Below are positions 51,098-60,000 of a stretch of 64,000 nt of DNA, one piece after another; position 1 is the stretch's first letter, and each line of letters opens with the position of its first letter. This DNA is from an uncultured Duncaniella sp. (GTDB lineage Bacteria > Bacteroidota > Bacteroidia > Bacteroidales > Muribaculaceae), in assembly GCA_910586665.1 (NCBI GenBank), contig CAJUIX010000008.1, positions 1 through 64,000 of the forward strand, written 5' to 3'. The translations under genes were made by a program, and so were the position numbers. The notes below the pieces were generated by a model that was not told the origin of the DNA, did no database searches, and worked only from the letters and a program-made list of their open reading frames with translations.

Positions 51098-52117
51098 TCA
51101 GTGGGCTGCCTGGAACTGCTCGAGGAAGCGGACGTCGTTTTCAGAGAACATGCGGAGGTCCTTGACCTGGTATTTCAGGTTGGTGATGCGCTCGACACCC
51201 ATGCCGAGGGCGAAGCCGCTGTAGACCTTAGAGTCGATGCCGCAGGCTTCGAGGACGTTGGGGTCGACCATGCCGCAGCCGAGAATCTCGACCCAGCCGG
51301 TATGCTTACAGAAAGAGCAGCCCTTACCGCCGCAGAGGTTGCAGGAAATATCCATTTCGGCCGAAGGCTCGGTGAAGGGGAAGTAGCTCGGACGGAGGCG
51401 AATCTTGGTCTCGGGACCGAACATCTCCTGGGCAAAGTAGAGGAGCGTCTGGCGGAGGTCGGCGAAGGAGACGTTCTTATCAACGTAAAGGGCCTCCACC
51501 TGGTGGAAGAAGCAGTGGGCGCGTGCCGAGATGGCCTCGTTGCGGTAGACGCGTCCGGGGCAGATAATGCGGATCGGTGGCTGGGTCTTCTCCATTACGC
51601 GGCTTTGGACGGACGATGTGTGGGTGCGCAGGAGTATGTCGGGATTACGCTGAATGAAGAAGGTGTCCTGCATATCGCGCGCGGGATGGTCCTCGGCAAA
51701 GTTGAGCGAGGAGAACACATGCCAGTCGTCCTCAATCTCAGGGCCTTCGGCAATGGTGAATCCGAGGCGGGAGAAGATGGATATAATCTCGTTTCTCACG
51801 AGCGAGAGCGGGTGGCGAGTGCCGAGGGGCATCGGGGCGGCGGTACGGCTCAGGTCGAGGTCGCATGCGCCGCAGTCGGCCTGCTCGAGGTTTTCGCGGA
51901 GCGCGTTGAGCTTGTCGGTCGCAAGGGTTTTAAGCTCGTTGAGCTTCTGCCCTATCTCGCGCTTCTGCTCGGCGGGTACGGAGCGGAAGTCAGCCATCAG
52001 TTCTGACACGGCTCCCTTCTTACTCATATATTTGATGCGAAGTGCTTCGACTTCCTGTAGATTCTTTGCTTCGAGGCCTTCGATTTCAGCCTTCAGTTGG
52101 TTTATCTTGTCAATCAT
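51098..52117 (-). CDS. pheS: Phenylalanyl-tRNA synthetase alpha subunit
   Basis: PheS is the catalytic subunit of the alpha2-beta2 PheRS. The 339-residue protein starts with the coiled-coil tRNA-binding arm (KINQLKAEIEGLEAKNLQEV) and continues with class II motifs: motif 2 in PPIRIICPGRVYRNE and the motif 3 region GFALGMGVERITNLKYQVKD. A cysteine set (CNLCGGKGCSFCKHTGW) forms a small zinc-knuckle-like insert seen in many bacterial PheS. pheT is not adjacent, which is usual in Bacteroidetes. A -7 box TAATTTTG lies at 52145-52152 on the minus strand. Confidence 0.96.
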   Translation of the reverse strand: MIDKINQLKAEIEGLEAKNLQEVEALRIKYMSKKGAVSELMADFRSVPAEQKREIGQKLNELKTLATDKLNALRENLEQADCGACDLDLSRTAAPMPLGTRHPLSLVRNEIISIFSRLGFTIAEGPEIEDDWHVFSSLNFAEDHPARDMQDTFFIQRNPDILLRTHTSSVQSRVMEKTQPPIRIICPGRVYRNEAISARAHCFFHQVEALYVDKNVSFADLRQTLLYFAQEMFGPETKIRLRPSYFPFTEPSAEMDISCNLCGGKGCSFCKHTGWVEILGCGMVDPNVLEACGIDSKVYSGFALGMGVERITNLKYQVKDLRMFSENDVRFLEQFQAAH

Positions 52118-52144
52118 TTCCGATCGTAAATTTTTTCAATGGTG

Positions 52145-52152
52145 CAAAATTA
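52145..52152 (-). promoter_or_regulatory. -7 box upstream of pheS
   Basis: CAAAATTA on the plus strand reads TAATTTTG on the minus strand, 28 bases before the pheS ATG. A start near 52138 would give a leader of about 20 bases. No -33 box was found. Confidence 0.45.
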
Positions 52153-52180
52153 GTGAATTTTCTCCATAAAGGCGCGAGAG

Positions 52181-53047
52181 TCAACGCCCTTTTTTCGTCG
52201 GGGCGGGCTCGTCGGCGAAGCGGTTGGGGAATGTGAGATGCTGACGGGGGCGCATCATGGCGTAGACCACCAGCCCGACACCGAGGAGGATGAAGGGGAT
52301 ACTGAGCCACTGGCCCATGTTGAGAGTCATCGTCTGCTCGAACTCGACCTGCGGGTTCTTGATGAACTCTATGAGGAAGCGCGGGAGGAAGATGCCGATG
52401 AAAAAGACTCCGAATATGAGTCCCGGACGCTCCTCGGCGTTCTTTTTCCAGTACATCCACATCAGCAGGGCGAAGAGGCCAAAGTAGCAGAGCGCCTCGT
52501 AGATCTGCGTCGGGTGGCATGCCTGACCGTAATAGAGCTGGTGCCATTCGGCCGAGCGGACAAACATGAAACCCCAGGGGAGGTCAGTCGCATGGCCGAA
52601 AATCTCGGAGTTCATGAGGTTGCCAAGACGAATGAGGCCGCCGACGAGGGCAATCGGTATCACGAGGCGGTCGAAAGTCCAAAGCGGGCTGCGCTTGGTG
52701 GTGAAAATCGAGAATAGGATGACGCAGAGAACTATGCCAATAGTGCCGCCGTGGCTGGCAAGTCCACCCTCCCATACATATAATATACTTATTGGGTCCT
52801 GCTTGTAGAGGTCCCACTGATAGAAGAACACATGGCCGAGGCGCGCGCCGATGATGGTGCCCGCGATGGTCCAAATAAGTAGCAGACTGAGCCAGCGCTC
52901 CGGGGCACCCTCGTGCTTATAGATGCGGGCCTCTATCTCGTAGCCTATGAGGAAGCCAACCATAAAGGCGAGACTGTACCAGCGGAGTCCGTAGCTACCT
53001 ATGTGGAAGAGCACCGGGTCGGCGTTCCAAACGATGAAATCTAACAT
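52181..53047 (-). CDS. lgt: Prolipoprotein diacylglyceryl transferase
   Basis: Lgt attaches diacylglycerol to the lipobox cysteine, the first step of lipoprotein maturation, and so acts on the lipoproteins at 19238 and 45271. The 288-residue membrane protein shows SYGLRWYSLAFMVGFLIGYE, the essential His in GLASHGGTIGIVL, and the signature GLIRLGNLMNSEIFGHATDL. The C-terminal RPGLIFGVFFIGIFLPRFL is also typical. A -7 box (TAATTTTG, 53081-53088 minus) lies 33 bases upstream. pheS follows 63 bases downstream. The basic C-terminal tail (PAPTKKGR) is cytoplasmic. Confidence 0.96.
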   Translation of the reverse strand: MLDFIVWNADPVLFHIGSYGLRWYSLAFMVGFLIGYEIEARIYKHEGAPERWLSLLLIWTIAGTIIGARLGHVFFYQWDLYKQDPISILYVWEGGLASHGGTIGIVLCVILFSIFTTKRSPLWTFDRLVIPIALVGGLIRLGNLMNSEIFGHATDLPWGFMFVRSAEWHQLYYGQACHPTQIYEALCYFGLFALLMWMYWKKNAEERPGLIFGVFFIGIFLPRFLIEFIKNPQVEFEQTMTLNMGQWLSIPFILLGVGLVVYAMMRPRQHLTFPNRFADEPAPTKKGR

Positions 53048-53080
53048 GAGATGAATTTGTAGTTTGAGCTATTTATAGCA

Positions 53081-53088
53081 CAAAATTA
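53081..53088 (-). promoter_or_regulatory. -7 box upstream of lgt
   Basis: TAATTTTG on the minus strand, 33 bases before the lgt ATG. No -33 box was found at the expected distance. Confidence 0.45.
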
Positions 53089-53136
53089 CGCAGAATCGGG
53101 CTGTTAATTCACCTTGACGAGATAATTTCACATTAA

Positions 53137-54549
53137 TTAACCCTTGAAGTGCCGCAAATACTCCCGGCGGAGGAAGGAAATTATGCCGTTGCGGCGGTCA
53201 AAGTGCTCGGAAAAGTAGCTGTCGGCAGTGAATAGGCGCACAATGCCGAAGGATATTGCCGCCGTGAGCATCAGTGGGAGGAAGAAGGAATAGGCCGCGC
53301 CCATCTCGCAGGTGAGGAACATGGCCATTAGCGGGGCACGGATTGCTCCGGCCATGACTCCGGCCATAGCATAGTAGGCAAAGTGCGAGACGGGGAGCTG
53401 AAGGTCGAAAAGGAGGTTGAGGAGCGAGGCGAAGAAGTAGCCGGCGACGCAACCGGCGAAGAGCGTCGGGGCAAAGTCGCCGCTGACGCCTCCGCCGTTG
53501 TTGGTGGCGGATGTGGCGAAGCACTTCGCGAGTATGATGCCGCCGGCGACGAGCAGAAGAGCGGTCGCGTCCGAGCCGTCGGCGGTAAAGAGGCTGTCGT
53601 TGAGGATGCCTGAGATGTCACCATTAATCATCTTGCCTACCACTCCGTAGCCTTCGCCATAGAGCGAGGGGAAAAGGAAGACGAGAACGGCAAGGAGGAG
53701 GCCGCCGCTGAGATTTTTAAGCCAGGGATTGTGGAGACGCCCGAGGATGCGGCCGATGAGCTTCATGATGTAGCTATAGTAGAGCGAATAGAGGCCGCAG
53801 AAAAGGCCGAGGAGGAGGACGTAGGGCAACAAAGAGGTGTCGAAGGGGAGGCTTTGGCCAAAGGGGATGTCGAGGGTGCAGCCGGAGAGCATATAGGCGG
53901 TCATTGAGGCGGCGACGACCGTGACGAGGAGGACGAGGACTGAAAAGGTGTTCATCGGCATACGCAGGACCTCAAGGGTGAAGAGGGCTCCTCCGAGTGG
54001 CGACTTGAAGATGCCGGCTATGCCCGCGCCGGCCCCGCAGCCGACCAGGAGCATCATAGTCCGCGGCGGGAGGCGGAAGATTCGGGCGGCGTTGCTGCCG
54101 ATGGCGGCACCTGTGTAGGCTATAGGTCCTTCCGAGCCGGCGGAGCCGCCGAAACCGAGGGTGATGGTGCTCGCGAGTATGGGGGCGAAGGTGATGAGGG
54201 GTTTGAGAACGTAGATTTTCTGCGAGAGATTTTTCATGAGCCGGGCGACGCCGTGGGCGATGGGGGTGCGCAGGACGTAGCGGCAGAAGATGCCGGTGAG
54301 AATGATGCCGGCCACGGGGATGAGGAGCAGGAGCCAGTTGGAGGATGCAGGGTGGAAGAAGGACGTGAGGAAGCCGGACACCGCTGCGATGAGGCGTTTG
54401 AGCAGGAAGGCTCCGAAACCGGCAACGATGCCGACAATGGTCGCGAGGATAAAGACGAAGGCTTTCTCGGAGAGATGGCGGGCGCGCCATTCGGAAAAAC
54501 GATGCATCCTTGCGCCGGGAACTGGGTGTGAAGCGTGAGTGTCGGCCAT
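53137..54549 (-). CDS. CLC-family chloride/anion transporter, channel-like glutamate pattern
   Basis: The 470-residue protein has the CLC fold with many helices. Its anion-site motifs are GSAGSEGPIAYTGAAIG, with the gating Glu in GSEGP, and GGGVSGDFAPTLFAGC, with GDFAP. The segment SPLGGALFTLEVLRM aligns with the E. coli exchanger's LFIIEEMRP. There the second Glu (Glu203, the internal proton glutamate) is replaced by Val, as in animal CLC channels. This suggests a protein that does not couple anions to protons in the usual way, or one that couples by another route. It is alone on the minus strand, with the cohesin-protein terminator just upstream. Confidence 0.92.
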   Translation of the reverse strand: MADTHASHPVPGARMHRFSEWRARHLSEKAFVFILATIVGIVAGFGAFLLKRLIAAVSGFLTSFFHPASSNWLLLLIPVAGIILTGIFCRYVLRTPIAHGVARLMKNLSQKIYVLKPLITFAPILASTITLGFGGSAGSEGPIAYTGAAIGSNAARIFRLPPRTMMLLVGCGAGAGIAGIFKSPLGGALFTLEVLRMPMNTFSVLVLLVTVVAASMTAYMLSGCTLDIPFGQSLPFDTSLLPYVLLLGLFCGLYSLYYSYIMKLIGRILGRLHNPWLKNLSGGLLLAVLVFLFPSLYGEGYGVVGKMINGDISGILNDSLFTADGSDATALLLVAGGIILAKCFATSATNNGGGVSGDFAPTLFAGCVAGYFFASLLNLLFDLQLPVSHFAYYAMAGVMAGAIRAPLMAMFLTCEMGAAYSFFLPLMLTAAISFGIVRLFTADSYFSEHFDRRNGIISFLRREYLRHFKG

Positions 54550-54596
54550 ATATTTTTAACAATCCTTAGTGGCGCAGGGTTGAGGAGGGAGGGATG

Positions 54597-54631
54597 AAAA
54601 AAGTCTGCGCTCCGAGGTGGGGCGCAGACTT
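54597..54631 (-). terminator. Intrinsic terminator after the cohesin-like protein gene
   Basis: AAGTCTGCGC (54601-54610) pairs with its complement at 54622-54631. On the minus strand it is followed by a run of six T, consistent with termination of the 54680 gene. Confidence 0.85.
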
Positions 54632-54679
54632 GCTATAGGTGTCGTCCGGCGGAGGGGCCGGAAGGAATGTCGGGGTTGA

Positions 54680-56911
54680 TTACTTGACGTAAACCTTGGT
54701 TGTTGTTCCGTCGGCCTTGACGATGATGTTGACGCCGGGCACGAGGCTGTTGTGGCGCACACCGTCGATGGTGTAGATGCGGACGTTCTTGAGGTCCTCG
54801 TCAGCGATGATCGAGTCAATGCCGGAGGTTACGACCTTGTTCTTGTACTCGGCAATCATGGCCTTGACCATTGAGGGGTCGAGCTCGTAGGCGTACTCGC
54901 CTTCTTCGGCCACGCGGGCGTTCTCGGCCTCAACTTCGCCCTTGAGATCCTTGATCTCGCGCTTGATGGATGCCTGGTAGTCGAGGTGGAGGTTGGTCCA
55001 TTCCTTGTCAAACTCGGCAATCACGGCTGCAAGCTCGTCTTCAAGGGCCTTGATAGCTGCAAGGTCGGCCTCGTAGGCGGCCTTGTTCTTGGCTACGCGG
55101 TCGGCCTCGGCTTTGGCCTCTTCCTCAGCCACGGCCTGGGCAGCCTTAGCCTCCTTGACGAGGGTCTCGATGAGGGCGGTCACCTCGGCTGCGGGGGTCT
55201 CGACAACGTCCTTGTAGTTATCGGCAAGGGTCTTGTCGGCGACGGCGGCGTCAACGTTCTCGCCAATCTTGGCAATCGCGGCGGCGATTTCCTCGCCATT
55301 GAACTGCTCGGCGACGAGGGGACATTCGTCAGCGATGGTCTTCTGTGCGGCGGCAAGGGCGTCGTTGAGCGCCTTCACGGCTTCGTCGGCCTTGGTCTTG
55401 GCCTCGAGAAGCTTGGCTGCCTTCTCTGCATCGGTGAGGAGGGCGGCGGTCTCAGCCTCTACTTCAGCCACGGTCTCGGCGAAGTTTTCAACGGCTGTGC
55501 CGGCTTCCTTGGCGGCATTGATGTCGGCGATGAGCTTGGCAATCTTGTCGGTTGTGGACTTCGACTGCTCCGCAATGGCGTCGTAAACAGCGGGGTACTG
55601 CTCCTTGACCTGGGCGAGTGTCGCTGCAACCTGGTCGTTGAGCGCATTGGCGGCGGCGAGGCAGGTAGCATAACCCTGTGCCTGCTGTGCGGCGGGGATG
55701 AGGGCTGCAATTGCTTTCTCAATCTCGGCTGCGGGAGCCATGACCTCGTCATATTTGGATGAGAGGGTCATGTCGGCATATGCCTTGCCGACGGCCTCCT
55801 TGAGAGCGTTGATCTGCTCGGTCACTTCCGCGCCGGTGAACTGCCCAGCTACGTCGGGATACTGCTCGGCTATAACCTTGAGGTTACCGGCGAGAGCGGC
55901 CTCGAGCTCTGCAATCTTAGCATCGGCGGTAGTCTTGATTGTGGCACCGTTGGTGATGGTCACCGAGAAGTTGGGAGCTCGGAATTCCTTAATATTACCT
56001 TTGCTTATTTCTGATGATACAAGAATCTCCTCTACATTAATCACAGCAGTTTCAGGGAATTCCGCGGGTGAAACAAGAGTAAATGTAAGGATAGCACCTT
56101 CATTCTTTGAGAAAGCCTTGTTTTCCATCTCATCGGAAACAATGAAACGTACATTGCAGGGATTATTTTTATCTGTGAAATAATCAAGGAAGGCACCGTT
56201 GCTGGCACGGTCGGTCAGCTGGTAATTCTTCATTGAAAATCCCTCAGGAACAATCACATCGAACTGCATACCGGCAACCTCAGTGTCAATATTATTGAGG
56301 TTGAGGGCAACAGACACTTCAGAAGAAGGATTCATGACAAAATCACCACCTTCGAAACTCATCTTCACAGCCGAGACCTGGTCGCTCGGAGCCGCAGGGC
56401 AAGAGACTGTCTCTGAAATCTGACCGGTAGGATCAGTTGCTTTGGCATTATTGATAGTGATTGCAAATTCAGGAGCGCTGACAACAGTCTTGTCAAGATG
56501 GTTTTCACGAACCTTGACACGGAGAGTCACGACAACACCCTCATTTGCGGCAAAGGGATTGCCACGACGCGAAGAGATGAGGACACGACCCCATTCTGCA
56601 TCAGGAGTATCGAGACCATAGAGTCGTCCTGACATATTCTGACCGTCGGAGAAAAACGATGCGTTGCGGATAATGCTGGTTGAAAATTCGTCTGATGCAA
56701 ATTCAAGTGATTTTGACAACTTGACATCAAACTGAAGACCCCCCATATCACCACCATGCTTGAAGGTGACAGGAATCTCCTTGACCTCATAGTCATTAAA
56801 GGCTACAGAGGGTATTGTAAGCTCGGACGCAGCAAATGCGGACTGAGCGCCGACAATAAAAAGAGCGGCAAGCATCAGCTTGGATACGAGCGTATTTTTG
56901 AGTAAATTCAT
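54680..56911 (-). CDS. Exported protein with two cohesin-like domains, helical repeats and a sorting-like tail
   Basis: From the ATG at 56911 the protein has 743 residues. A signal peptide (MNLLKNTLVSKLMLAALFIV) is followed by two cohesin-like beta domains (about 28-165 and 180-320), each with the pattern ELTIPSVAFNDYEVKEIPVT or its equivalent and a VVTLRVKV/AILTFTLV strand. A helical region (325-690) has three degenerate repeats, seen in LKVIAEQYPDVAGQFTGAEV, LAQVKEQYPAVYDAIAEQSK and QKTIADECPLVAEQFNGEEI. The tail from about 695 (NVRIYTIDGVRHNSLV, GVNIIVKADGTTTKVYVK) resembles a type IX sorting domain. GC falls abruptly from about 57% to 30-45% at about 55980 where the cohesin part begins. 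It follows the giant gene and shares its tail. An upstream in-frame start at 56983 is less likely. Confidence 0.8.
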   Translation of the reverse strand: MNLLKNTLVSKLMLAALFIVGAQSAFAASELTIPSVAFNDYEVKEIPVTFKHGGDMGGLQFDVKLSKSLEFASDEFSTSIIRNASFFSDGQNMSGRLYGLDTPDAEWGRVLISSRRGNPFAANEGVVVTLRVKVRENHLDKTVVSAPEFAITINNAKATDPTGQISETVSCPAAPSDQVSAVKMSFEGGDFVMNPSSEVSVALNLNNIDTEVAGMQFDVIVPEGFSMKNYQLTDRASNGAFLDYFTDKNNPCNVRFIVSDEMENKAFSKNEGAILTFTLVSPAEFPETAVINVEEILVSSEISKGNIKEFRAPNFSVTITNGATIKTTADAKIAELEAALAGNLKVIAEQYPDVAGQFTGAEVTEQINALKEAVGKAYADMTLSSKYDEVMAPAAEIEKAIAALIPAAQQAQGYATCLAAANALNDQVAATLAQVKEQYPAVYDAIAEQSKSTTDKIAKLIADINAAKEAGTAVENFAETVAEVEAETAALLTDAEKAAKLLEAKTKADEAVKALNDALAAAQKTIADECPLVAEQFNGEEIAAAIAKIGENVDAAVADKTLADNYKDVVETPAAEVTALIETLVKEAKAAQAVAEEEAKAEADRVAKNKAAYEADLAAIKALEDELAAVIAEFDKEWTNLHLDYQASIKREIKDLKGEVEAENARVAEEGEYAYELDPSMVKAMIAEYKNKVVTSGIDSIIADEDLKNVRIYTIDGVRHNSLVPGVNIIVKADGTTTKVYVK

Positions 56912-56946
56912 TGCAATAATGATTAAATGGGAAAGATTTTTGGTAT

Positions 56947-56990
56947 AAAAAGGGCTGTGCCGCCGTCCGATTAACGGCGGCACAGCTTGC
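56947..56990 (-). terminator. Intrinsic terminator after the giant helical protein gene
   Basis: GCTGTGCCGCCGT (56954-56966) pairs perfectly with its complement at 56974-56986. On the minus strand it is followed by CCCTTTTTATA. It lies 24 bases beyond the stop of the giant gene and 36 bases before the cohesin-like gene. Confidence 0.85.
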
Positions 56991-57013
56991 TTATTTACTT
57001 GGATTCAAAGAGA

Positions 57014-60000
57014 TTACTTGTGGTATTCCTTGCTTACAGAACCGTCGGCGTTGCGGATGATGTTCACGCCGCGCTGGAGACCGCGCAGAGCCTGACCAGC
57101 CGCATTGTAGATGCGCTGCTTGAGGCCACCGTTGTTGTCGATGACGGTGTCTTCGATGCCGGAAGTGCCATTGTTGGAACCATTGAGACTGTAGTCAATC
57201 GAGTTGCGGTCTGCAAAGATAGCGTTCTCAATTTCGACAGTACCATCGCCGATAACGTCGATGTAGACAACGGCTCCGTTCTGACCTTCGATAACGGCAT
57301 TGTCCATATTGTAGAGGACAACGCGCTTGCTGTCTGCTCCGTGGTGGAAGAGAGCAACCTCATGAGCTGCTGCACGGTCGGCGGCAACAACATCAACGAG
57401 AGTCATGCCCTCGCCAAGAGCGATATCGAACTGACCTGCAACGAAGGCTGCACTATTGTCGACATTGACTGCATAGCGGCGAACACCGGCTTCCTCGCTG
57501 ACGAAGGATGCAGCGATGACATTGCTTCCTTCGACAGCGCCACGGGACATAGCCACGCGGACGGGGGTCGACTTGATATTCTTCGGATCAAGAATTGTGC
57601 TGATGACAGCGGAAATATCCGAAGTAGTGAAGGCCTGGTCATCGTTCATGTCGGCTGCAGCTGCCATTACGCGACCATTTTCACCGTTAGCAGCAACAAA
57701 CTCGTCGTAGCTTGTGCGCTCACCGACAAGTGTAACTACTGTCTGGAGGTCGGCAACGTCACACTCCTTGTCAAGGTTGACATCGCCACGCATGAAGGTG
57801 TTCTTCTCACCCTCGGCAACGAGAGCCTGGGCTTCCTCGATAATCGAGCGACCGGCATTGATGTTCTTCTCAGCCTGAGCAAGCTTCCTTGCAGCCAACT
57901 TTTCAGTTGTCTCGCCATCGGCCTGGACCAGCTGAACCTTGTCGATAGCCTTACTAGCCTTTTCTGCAAGGACATCATAATCTGCAAGGAGATTTGCCTT
58001 GACATCAGGAAGGATGTTGGCCTTATCGATAGTCTTGTAGAGAGCCAGGAGCTGATTCTTCATAACTGCAACCACATTCGAATTACCATTCGAACCTGCA
58101 AGAGTATAAATTACACCTAATGCACCATCTGTAGTAGCATTTCTTAGGTTAGCGATTGTAGCGGGGATAGTGACTGTCTCATCCGTCTTGTTAGGATCGT
58201 TGTATTTCTCAGGAGTATTGAACCCAAGAAGAACAGAATTCTTATCCATATTGCCGGCTACATTCTGCTTGTCAAGATCTTTCTTGGAGTTTGCAAGACG
58301 GGCTTCAAGCTTCTCAATTTCTGCCTCAAATTTCTCCTTAGCAGGCTTGTACATAACGGGGTTGCCGGCCTCATCGAAAACAGGGTTGTTCTGTGCGTCC
58401 ATGCGCTGTTCTTCAGCGAAGAAGATATCGTTGACATCAATAAGATTCTTGATATCGTTGAGGATTTCAACCTGAGCATCATACTTAGCAGAAAGATCGG
58501 CGTAAGCAGCCTTGTGAGCCTTGACAGCGGCATCCTTGACAGCAACCTTTCCAAGTTCGGCCTTGACTTCAGCAGCAACATCAGCAATACGCTGTTCGAA
58601 GTTATCCTTCTGCATCACGACATTGACGCCTGCAGCAGCCCAGTCACCGGAAATCTCGTCAAGATCAGCCTTGAGTTCAGCAAACTTCGCAGCAAAGGCA
58701 TCCTGAGTTTCCTGCTCGTAGGTAGAGAGCGAGTTGATGTCGGCAGCAACTTTATTGTAAGCCTCTGTGAGTTCTGCTTTCGCAGCATCAACGGCAGACT
58801 TGCTGCAAAGCTGACGAAGTTCCTCTTCAAGCTGAGACATGCTTGTTTCAACCTCACGGAGTTCCTCTCCGATAGCTTTGTAAGCCACGGTTTTTTCAGC
58901 AACAGTCTCGTAGTCATAATTGACATCTTCAATCATAGGATTGAACTTAGCAATAAGAGCGGATGCTTTGAAAGTATCAATCTTATCACGATAAGCCTGG
59001 AGAGTTGCCGGAGCTACATTATATTCAGTCTTTGAAGCTTCTGCCCAAGCAGATTCAAGAACCACAGACTGCTTAGTAAGCTCACCGAGACCATCTTCAA
59101 CTACAGTCTTGTAGGCAACGGGGATAGTAGTATCCTTAAGGGTCTTAATATTATCCTTGATATTATTATCATCAGATACATAATTTTTCGCATCAATCTG
59201 AGCCTGAATAGTCTCAATCTGATTCTCGATGCTATTGAGAGTGCCATAAGTACCTGCAAGGGTCTCGCCGAAGTTGCTGAGAGCTTCGAAGTCAGCCTTA
59301 GCCGCATCCAGAAGCTTAGTGTACTCGTCAAAGAGTTTTGCAGTGGCAGTAGCCTTGTCATGAGCAGCCTTGACGACATTGTATGCAGCCATTGCCTTGG
59401 CATAGTAGCCGGCAAGAGTTGTCTTGGTTGCATCATCAGTATCAGCACCAATCTTGGCATTAATACCGGCAAATACAGATTCGAGGTCAGCGACAGCGTC
59501 GTTGAGTTCAGAAATCTTGCCTACAACCTCATTCATTGTCTCCTTAGCAGCTGTACGGTCATCGGCAGCAGCAGCGGTAAGAGTATCAAGCTCCTTGATA
59601 CGTTTTGAAAGCTCATCAACGGTCTTGGTGTAAGAAGCGTTCCACATCTTCTTTGCGATGGCTTCCTTACGAGCGTCATCAAGAGCAACAACTTTGTCAA
59701 GTTCGTTGGCGATATCGTCCATAACCTGGCCGAGATGCTCAACCTGAACATTTGTCGGATTACCCTTGTCGTCGAGCTTATAAGCCTTCTTCTTAGCTGC
59801 GAGGACAGCTGCATCTTCTGCGGCCATTTCGTCAGTTGCAACAGAAATGACTTTCGTATCATTAGGCTTCTTAACGGAGATATACTTATCTACGATACCG
59901 GCAGCAGTAAGGGCGTCATGATTATCAATATTGGTCTGGAACTTAGGATTGATAATGTTCCAATAGCCATTAGCGAATCTATCCGCTTCATCATTGGCAG

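Noticed and set aside
56987..58120. Open frame of 377 codons opposite the C-terminus of the giant gene
   Set aside because: The minus strand encodes the dockerin, cohesin-like domain and tail, which are clear; the plus frame is a shadow.
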